Source of the DNA: Guillardia theta CCMP2712
Lineage: Eukaryota > Cryptophyceae > Pyrenomonadales > Geminigeraceae
Assembly: GCF_000315625.1 (NCBI RefSeq)
Contig: NW_005434662.1
Coordinates: 433,988 to 497,987, forward strand
DNA length: 64,000 bases
Reading direction: 5' to 3'
Below the pieces are notes generated by a model. It was not told where the DNA came from. It saw only the letters and a list, made by a program, of their open reading frames with translations, and ran no database searches. A program made the translations under genes and the position numbers. The stretch's first letter is position 1. Every line of letters begins with the position of its first letter. Shown in pieces: positions 57,004 to 64,000 of the stretch.

Positions 57004-58361
57004 AATGTAGCTCATGTTTATTGCAGGCATTCAAAATTCTTTAGACACTTTGATAGCGAAAGAGCAAAGCAAGCGGCACAATTGAAGGTGATGCAGAGAA
57101 AACGACATTAGTTGCTGAAGGGGCAGAACTGATGCAGCTCTGATCAACAAATCGAAGTTGTGTGCCGGCCCAGCAAATCTGAAACAATCTACCGATCAAC
57201 GGTAGTGATCTCGTACAACTTCTCCCAGAAGCCTTGTACATGCGGAAGCAGCTATCAGCTTACGGTCCTGGACTGTTGCATGGCATCCGAGAGCTTCCGA
57301 CTGACTATGATCGAATGGTGCTGTGCTGACTGTGGCTCGGCCGTTGATCATGAAGATTGGACCGTTGCACATGATGTTCAGTGACATGATGCCTTGAATG
57401 TGTACAGTACCCACAACAAAGGTGGTGGCAAGAGAAGCCCGGAGCCAGGCAGAGGTTGCGAGTATCAGGATTTAGCACAGTCCGTTGGAGGATTCACGCG
57501 CGGAGATCCGACACGGGGCGGCACTCAGAGCTGCAGAGGGGCCTGAGAAGATCATGATCTCTGGTTCTCCTGGATGAGACTCCAACGTCAACCAAGCTGT
57601 CAGGTTAACTTCAAGGCATGCGATACGACGTATGTCTTCAGGCTTTGTCAAGATACCTTTGTCCTTGTCCATCCATGAATGAGCATGTAGCTTCCATGTG
57701 GTTGGACACAAATCCTTGAGCCTGGGAATAAAGCAAAAGAAAGCTTAACATTAGATTGACTGAGCACACTCAGTACATCAGAGTCAACAGTCAGGGTCAG
57801 CTGCACCCTGCGCTGTTTCATCGACTGACCTCCCCCTGCACTGCGAGTCACGTGGCGTGCGATGTTGTGAGTCCATGCATTAACGATCGTTGGGACTGCG
57901 AGAGGACAAGGTCTGCTTGTTCAAGGAACAGGTACTCTACGACAGATGCTGGTGGAAATTTCAGAAACCACCTGGACTTAAGCAGGAAAACTTTGAAGAA
58001 GGGCGTTTTGTGTAGGAAAGTTGTCCTTGCATCCAGGTAATTTCTGGAAAGTCTTCGCCAGTTTTTTTCGTAGATAGCAATCCGTAAGATCTCGGGATGC
58101 AAGGATGTTGACCAGAGCATTCTGTGCATGTACAATTATGTTTGGAGTTGTAATTTGATAGATGGAATGAACCAAAATGGTTTTATGAAACCTTTTCACA
58201 GTTCACGAAGCTTTCACAAGAGCGATCAAAGGTAAAAGTACAGGATGAAATAATAAACAAACAAAATTGCTGATATCAGGACGATTCTCCTCCTCAATGC
58301 CGGCCCAGCCATTAATGATCATAACCGCTGCCAAACCTTCTCAGTCACACGCACACGTGGG
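57004..58361 (-). CDS. uncertain minus-strand gene, fragmentary
   Basis: Frames read leftwards show two plausible exons: about 57472-57715 (CPTTWKLHAHSWMDKDKGIL, then IRRIACLEVNLTAWLTLESH, PGEPEIMIFSGPSAA, stop 57472) and about 57760-57840 (RRVQLTLTVDSDVLSVLSQS). Upstream candidates such as IAIYEKNWRRLSRNYLDART (near 58080) lack a clear splice link. The first exon has natural-looking composition, but I cannot give a start, a family or a full structure. Confidence 0.3.
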
Positions 58362-59807
58362 CTAGTCGTTCACCCCCAGAGCCTTCTGGAAGGACTCCAC
58401 TCGCGACACCGGGGTAGTAACGTTCTCATTCTTCTGCTTGCAAAAGGGATAAGAACATGGAGTGTGAGGGAGGGAGGGAGAAAGGAGAGAGGGAGAAAGG
58501 GAGAAAGGGAGGGAGAAATCAGAGAGCAAGGAGGCGAGTGGGGTGAAGGCGAGGGAGGGACTGGACAGGAAAGCAAGAAGAGGATTGGGCCGATGCAGAG
58601 AGGAAAGCGAGGGAAAGAGAAAGAACCATGTCAGGGGCCGTCTGTTTTCCTGCCTCGCTTTCAGGCAGCTCCGTGCAATGGTACAAGGTGGTGGAGTCTG
58701 GATGGAAGCTAACGCAGCCCTCCCTCGAAATGCTGCACGAGGCACTATCAGCGACTAGTGGCCCCGTCCTCCCCGCCTCACCTGCACACTCGGTTCGTCC
58801 CAGCCTCCCAGATGGTCCTCGTCCTTTTCGAGCTGTCGAAGATGAGGAACTTGAACTCAACGCCGTTGGGGAAGGGAAGGGATATCTGCCTCTGAGCACG
58901 TTCGTTGCCCCCCATCAGCCACCGTCGCCTCCACTTCGTCGAATCTCACCTCCCACCTTGTCCTCCCCAGCTTGTCGTCATGGCCCTTCAGCAGGGGAAC
59001 GGCCTTGGAGGGGTCCCAGTTTCCCAGCACCTCACAGCTGCCGACCACAGAGATATACTCGGAAGCAGACTCTGTCTTGTGATGCACGGAGAAGCAAACG
59101 TCCACACAGGGTGGGGCCCCGTTGATCTCGTGGCGGATGTGGTGGGGTAGTTGCGCGGCAGACGAGATCTCGATCTGCCCGATCTGGCTCAGCATCCCCG
59201 GGAGCAGACGTAAGATGCTCACCTGCCCATTGCTCCTGGTGCTGAACGCACGGTTCGGTCCGTCCTCCCACAAAACCTCCTCCAGCACTCCTTCGGATCC
59301 TGCGCAGGTGCGATCTGGGATGAGGATGTACTTGAACTCGTAGCTCTCATCCGCACGCGGCACACTGTTCAAGCATGTCAGTGCATGTACTTCAGCCGGC
59401 CCGACATGAAGCAGAGCAGACAGTGGAGATCGCTCCTCCGAGCTCTTTCACCTGATCTTCCTGGACCAGCGGAGCTCGCCAGGGCCTTTGGTCATAACGA
59501 GCGCCTTCCGGATATCCCACTTTCCCAAGAGGTCGCCAGATCCGACGACAGCAGGAGTGTAGGAGACCTCTGATCCTTCTCTCGCTTCGAAGTGCACGAT
59601 CAGCTCGATGCTGTTTCGGTCGCTCGCCTGCACCGCCCGCTTACACCCGAAGCAATCGAAGATGCCTCCTCCCCTGAGCCTCAGCCTCGTCGAGTATCTA
59701 AGGCCAGGTGGTAGGAGGAGAGAATTTGGGCTCTTCTCTGTCTGAGACTGCTGGATGAGCATGGAGCATGCTGCAAGAACCAGCCATGGCGCCGCTTCTC
59801 TGACCAT
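58362..59807 (-). CDS. tandem CBM20 starch-binding protein
   Basis: At least four exons. The ATG at 59807 gives a signal peptide (APWLVLAACSMLIQQSQT) and a Leu/Arg-rich segment ending RYSTRLRLRGGG. CBM20-1: IELIVHFEAREGSEV, then VVGSGDLLGKWDIRKAL, then WSRKI across an intron to YEFKYILIPD and WEDGPNRAF. CBM20-2: VDVCFSVHH, VVGSCEVLGNWDPSKAVPLL, WEVRFDEVEA, then across an intron FKFLIFDSS and TIWEAGTNRV. These are the GS-x-LG-WD, FKF/YKY and WE-G-NR signatures of starch-binding modules with their aromatic binding residues. The last exon reads QKNENVTTPVSRVESFQKAL, stop at 58362. No glucanase or phosphatase domain is visible, so it is probably a starch-granule scaffold or targeting protein. Confidence 0.88.
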
Positions 59808-60628
59808 TGCTCCCCGCGTCACCCCAGGGACGCCCACATAAGGGGAAAGGGGGGGTAAGAGGTGGATCGATAAAGGCAACAGTACTCCGCAAAATGTGTT
59901 TTAGACTTACACCCCTTTTTTGATAGTCAAATTCTTGAATTGATGAGGGGTACTTGGGACAAATACAGGGAAACTTTTTACCGTTCTTATTCAAAGACTC
60001 AGAGGCTCCGGCTTGCGGCGGCGTCGGCCCGGGCCGAGCCGGCCCCGGGCCTGACAGAGCGCCGGACCCGGAACTAAGTTGGGCCTCAAAACTTCGGAAC
60101 GCAACTTTCCGCGCGGCAGTGCCTCAACTTGACCCGTGCCAGCGGGCCGGGCCTGAGCGGCCTGTCCCGACGTTTTGGGCCGCATACAGGCTGACTCGGT
60201 GGCCCGGCCGGGGTGGCCCGGGCCCGGCTCCCGGGCCCGCCCCAACTTGCCAACCCCCCCCCCCCCCCTTTCCCCCGGCTGACGGGACCGTACTCCGGGA
60301 GTCTGAATATTTTACAGAGGCAGTGAGGCGGGCCGCTGGGAACTTGACGAAAAAACCTTTCAACTTCAATCTCATGTACCTTTCAACCGCCATAACATGT
60401 CGTCCTGTGATTCAGTAGCCTGAGAAGAGAGAGAGGAGAGAGCCGTGAAGAGACTCAGGGGAAGGGGCCAAGGGAGAGGGTGCGCTTGAGGGTGAGGGAA
60501 GGAGAGCAGAGCGTCTAGGCAGAGCGATGAAGTATTCCCAAGGGGAGGTTGAAAACAGCAAGTCGGTGCTTGGAAGGAGCTGCGATGAATGGAGGCGAGC
60601 TCAAACTGTATCGTGACCTTCAGACAAG
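59808..60628. other. intergenic with GC-rich island and poly-C run
   Basis: 60000-60300 is GC-rich (GGCCCGGGCCGAGCC, CCCGGGCCCG) and includes a run of 17-18 C near 60255. 60420-60600 is neutral and probably the promoter of the next gene. Divergent arrangement. Confidence 0.55.
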
Positions 60629-61874
60629 ATGAGCGTTGGAGCAACGCAGGTTTCTGAGCATGGAAGAAGCATGGGGTCAATCGAGACTGAAGTGGAGGTG
60701 GAAAGATTCGTGGAAGAGACCATGGGACTCTCTGACGGAGTGACGGAAGATTCAGACATCCTCGGGAGGAAGATGTCGTGGAAAGAGTTCGAAACGCGCT
60801 CTCGCCTGATCCGATCGCTGCAGCAGATGCCGTTTGAAGTACTGAGGAACCTCTGGCAGGCTGCAACCGCCCTGGAAATCACCCCCAATGAACTCCTGCA
60901 GCCCAACGAGGAGCTCTCTGCCTTCATTTGCTCTGGGTCGGTTCACCTCAGGAGGTTGAACGAGGCTGCGGCTACGGATGCGAGCAAACGAGATTCCGCA
61001 TTCTACATGGCAAAGGGCGAAAGCTTTGACGTGTTCAAGCTGTACAACATGGGTTTCAAGGCGTATGGTGGAGAAGGGGGCGCTCTTGTGGTCCTCATCA
61101 ACACAAGGATGTGGAAACTTTACAGGACTAGAATCCTCACTCAGTACTCAGCGCGGTTGGAAAGGTTCTTGAACGGCGTGCTCAAGTTCCCAGCAAAGAG
61201 AGGGTTCCATCCCTTCAAGCTCCGTCGAGTGCCTGGAGGGACCGTCGTGGTGAAAGAAGGCGACCCACTGGACGCCATGGTAAGAAAAGCCAGCTCCCTC
61301 GTGTCAAAACTGACTTGTGACCGCGTCGTCCTCGCTGCCGTCGCCATCAGATCTGGTTGGAGAGCGGCACCTGCTCAGCTCTCATCACTTTCGATGAGAC
61401 TCATTGCTCGAAGCTAACGATCCCAGGGAGACCGTCAACTCCCGTGATGCGCTTCGTCAGGAAAGTGGATCAGTCCGAGGACGTTGGATCTTCAGTCGCC
61501 TTTTTCTCCGATTCGAAGTCGAAGCTACAAGGTGTTCCGCCTCTCAGCCACACTCGCCTTGTCTGAACAGTCTCTAGCAAGCCGAGTGCTCTCTAGCACC
61601 CGTAGCAAGCATGTCGAAGGTTTTCCAAAGTGGCTCTGGACCGTTTGCGTTCCAGCGGTAGGTAGCGACTAATTGAGAGGAAGTGCAACTGAGAGCCGAA
61701 TAGCTTCAACGAAACAAGCCATGACACCGTTGGCAGGATGAGGAGGAAGCGTATTTTGTGATGATACCCATGAAGCAAATCCGAAATCTTCCTGAAAGGC
61801 TCCTCGAGAAACTTGATCAAGAGGCTTCGGACCGAGTAATTCGATTGGTCCACAGCCGTTGGAATGCGCAATGA
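60629..61874 (+). CDS. cyclic-nucleotide-binding-like protein
   Basis: The ATG at 60629 (MSVGATQVSEHGRSMGS) starts an acidic helical N-terminus (WKEFETRSRLIRSLQQMPFE, TPNELLQPNEELSAFICSGS), then FDVFKLYNMGFKAYGGEGG and LINTRMWKLYRTRILTQYS. It continues FKLRRVPGGTVVVKEGDPLD, an intron, then IWLESGTCSALITFDE. The last part follows the cNMP-binding-domain pattern of a helix, G-x-V-(I/V)-x-x-G-D, and then a beta strand with SG. Three further exons (VFRLSATLALSEQSL, FPKWLWTVCVPA, DEEEAYFVMIPMKQIRNL) end SRWNAQ with stop at 61874. Phosphate-cassette residues cannot be confirmed by eye, so cNMP binding is uncertain. Bases 61875-62345 are open on this strand and may be additional exons. Confidence 0.6.
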
Positions 61875-62351
61875 CGTTCCTCCTCAGGTTTCTGTGTGGA
61901 TCCGTGCTCTCAAAGCTGCTGCTATCCGAGACGAGAGCGACCGCCTTCCGTCCTCTCGCAGTCGCTCATTGAACATCTCGTCATCCTCCATGCCGAATTC
62001 CGCGAGGTACAACGATTCAGATGGAGCAAAGCAGGGGAGGGAGCATGGCGCTGTTTCCTCGCGGTCGGAAATCATGAAAACGAAAAAGGTTCAAGTCAAC
62101 GTTCGCCACTTGACCCTTTCACTGACTGTTTTTTTTTCATTCAGACTGGTGAGAGGTATTCGACCCACAAGTCTCCAAGAACAAGAGCACAAAATCTGTT
62201 CTCGCCAGATCTGGACTCGAGATCGATACATTCTTTCCTCACTCCCCGCACAGAAAATATGCTGTTGGTCCAAGGCAGGACGGTGGAAAAGGGCTCCAAA
62301 GGCTTACAGTGAATGAAATTTGACCTATCCCCGTTGAAATGGTCCATCTGA
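61875..62351. other. convergent region, possible extra exons
   Basis: A 138-codon plus-strand frame at 61896-62312 and a shorter minus-strand frame overlap. Neither has clear domain content; likely 3' sequence of two converging genes. Confidence 0.35.
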
Positions 62352-64000
62352 CTACTTGTCCTTTGATTTGGACTTGATGAGTCCCAGCTGTAGAAACAAG
62401 TCAGATGCTCGTTGCTTGATGATTGCTATGATCATCATTGTCACCGGTGTAAACTTGATATTGATGCCAGCACTTCGCTGCCATGGGAATCTTCTGTCTT
62501 CCTCGTCGTAGTTTTCCGGATTGAAGCCCTTCTGATATCCTTGAAACACCATCTTACTCACCTCTTGTCGCGATTTCTTTCTCTCCTCATACACTTTCTC
62601 CATCTTGTTCATGTAGGTTTTGAAGACGTAATCTTCCTTCTCAACTATCCTCCTGTTCCGTTCGATCTCCATCCTGGTCATGCCCTTCTCAGAGCTCTTT
62701 GCCTCCTCCGCCTCTTGGGAAGCTTTCAGCTTGCTCAGTTTCCATCGTTGCTGCAAGCCAAGTAAAAACCTTCCACATGCCTTGACATACCCGAGGTACC
62801 ATCGTTTCCTGTTCGCTTGAACTCCAGTCGTCGGCGATTTGTACAGGATCTGACGTTCGAGGGCCCAAACGATATCGGGGAATTTCACCTTCAAATGTTC
62901 GTCAAGCCCGTCAAGCCTGCAAGAATAGGGTCGCTCATACCGCATAAAATCGCCTGCTCAAGCCTCTTCTTGGCGAACTTGAGAATCTGACGCAGCTGTC
63001 GTCAGGTAGCCTCAGGTCGCTCGAACTCAGACTACTTGATCAGAGTCGTGAACACTCCTGGCGATCGCGTTGGGAACGTTCAGTGGCTTTGAAACTGAGA
63101 AGCTAATGAGAAATCGTCTCGGATTCAAGAAGATGCGCAGTACAGCGATCATCGAAGCCATCGTTGTCGTCCAGGGTCTCTTTGATCGAGTTGATGGCTT
63201 TCCTAATCCAAAGCATCAAAACATTGTTATAGACGATTTTACATACCTTCTAGTCAATTTTTGCTTGGTATCCTCGAATGACTTGATCTTTTGTGCGATG
63301 AGAAAGCAGGAACTTCACAGTAGCATCTTAACTCAACCTTGTCAACATTCTCCCTTTCGAAATGCAGCCCTTCAGCGTCCAGGGCAGGTGAGATGCGACC
63401 CTTCATCGTCGACACATCAGAAGGGCAGAGAGTACATCCACTCACCTGAAATTCCCTCGAATGCCCTTCACTTGTCCTGTTTTGATAACTTGACGTCGTG
63501 GAACTTAGCGAGTCCTCTTCAAATCCGTGAAGTGTCCTGAACCAACCATCGCGAAGAGGATCTATAAAAGTTTCAAGTGAGGATCAGTGGCGTCCATATT
63601 CTCATCTTTACCATCCATCTCTTTCTGATCTTCTTCAGGCCTTTCCAGGGGATTCAATTCGGACTTGGGGTAATTGATTATTCTCCTGTTCCCCTTCAGA
63701 TGATGAAGATTGAAGTATGCGAATGTGAATGTCTTGCCGTATTTGGTCCCACCTGATACACAAACCATCACTCAAAGACGAGAAGTCATCCGATAGTACC
63801 GATATGGAAGGTGTCCCCTCCCGCCAGCGGCATGGCGCGCCGTTGCAGGAACATTGCACCCACATGAGTGCCGCCTGAGCTGCAGTCTCTGATCTCCCAG
63901 CCCGTCCTCCTCCTCCGGATCGTCACGTGGACCTTGGACACAGACTTGCATTGGTCGTCGATCACGACGTTGCATGAGGAGGATCGGCCGATCGTGAAGG
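62352..64000 (-). CDS. FHA-domain protein, 5' truncated by window end
   Basis: The minus strand enters at 64000 with an FHA domain: FTIGRSSSCNVVIDD, KSVSKVHVTI, WEIRDCSSGGTHVGAM, then GGDTFHIG, across a short intron to GTKYGKTFTFAYF. It shows the GRS, SxxH and S-GGT (SxNGT-like) residues that bind phosphothreonine. Exons then run through NLHHLKGNRRIINYPKSEL, FEEDSLSSTTSSYQNRTSEG, LDAEGLHFERENVDK and RKAINSIKETLDDNDGF. The final exon at 62352-62945 gives HLKVKFPDIVWALERQ, then a coiled coil (GMTRMEIERNRRIVEKEDYV), PENYDEEDRRFPWQRSAG and a hydrophobic patch (VTMMIIAIIKQ), ending LIKSKSKDK. The link between 63100 and 62945 is not resolved in phase, so the last exon could be a separate gene. Confidence 0.65.

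Noticed and set aside
1-64000. Bacterial-type operons, riboswitches or tRNA genes
   Set aside because: Genes are spliced and alternate in strand. I saw no convincing tRNA B-box with a matching cloverleaf by eye, though a covariance-model scan would be needed to exclude one.

Overview
The window looks like nuclear DNA of a complex alga, most probably a cryptophyte of the Guillardia theta kind. This is inferred, because there is no rRNA or organelle marker. The grounds are densely packed genes on both strands, many GT-AG introns of about 45-75 nt, a strongly eukaryotic gene set (UPF2, RRM proteins, canopy, a Kv channel, CBM20 proteins, SAM, FHA and SPRY domains), and one leader that resembles the signal-plus-transit presequence of proteins sent to a secondary plastid. 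Most genes had to be assembled by hand across introns, so outer boundaries are firmer where a start or stop is named and softer elsewhere.

Layout. 1-6.9 kb: a small multi-pass membrane protein (1194-2288), a secreted or type II protein (2766-3661) and a hydrophilic protein (5405-6915). 6.9-11.3 kb, minus strand: a GT2 glycosyltransferase and an EF-hand exon chain that may belong to the same transcript. 11.7-14.2 kb: a short coiled-coil gene and a minus-strand armadillo-repeat gene. 14.2-16.9 kb: gene-poor, strand-biased G/C tracts around a GC-rich island. 17-25.2 kb: a canopy/cysteine-rich secretory protein, a 1,137-residue EF-hand/gelsolin/FAD-oxidoreductase/zinc-finger fusion (minus), and a membrane-anchored coiled-coil protein. 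25.7-34.3 kb: a two-RRM protein (minus), an amphipathic possibly perilipin-like protein, and UPF2 (minus). 35.9-39.0 kb: a voltage-gated K+ channel (minus). 40.6-48.5 kb: a coiled-coil protein, an unrecognised membrane protein, a Shewanella-like phosphatase and a small orphan.

48.87-55.45 kb holds the most unusual gene: about 2,176 residues made of an FG/GS repeat tract, a SPRY domain, a parallel beta-helix, a HEPN-like domain with an R-x4-H motif, a kinase fold with HRN in place of HRD, and a C-terminal SAM domain. It combines sensing, assembly and possible RNase modules in one chain and is the best candidate for an undescribed system. The remainder holds a membrane-anchored charged protein, a tandem CBM20 starch-binding protein (minus), a cyclic-nucleotide-binding-like protein and an FHA-domain gene truncated by the window end.

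Between genes there are several very GC-rich islands of about 100-650 bp, G4/C4-rich tracts with TACCCC motifs, and many micro- and minisatellites, several of them inside introns. A second theme is a set of candidate introns of only 29-35 nt, about half the usual length here.
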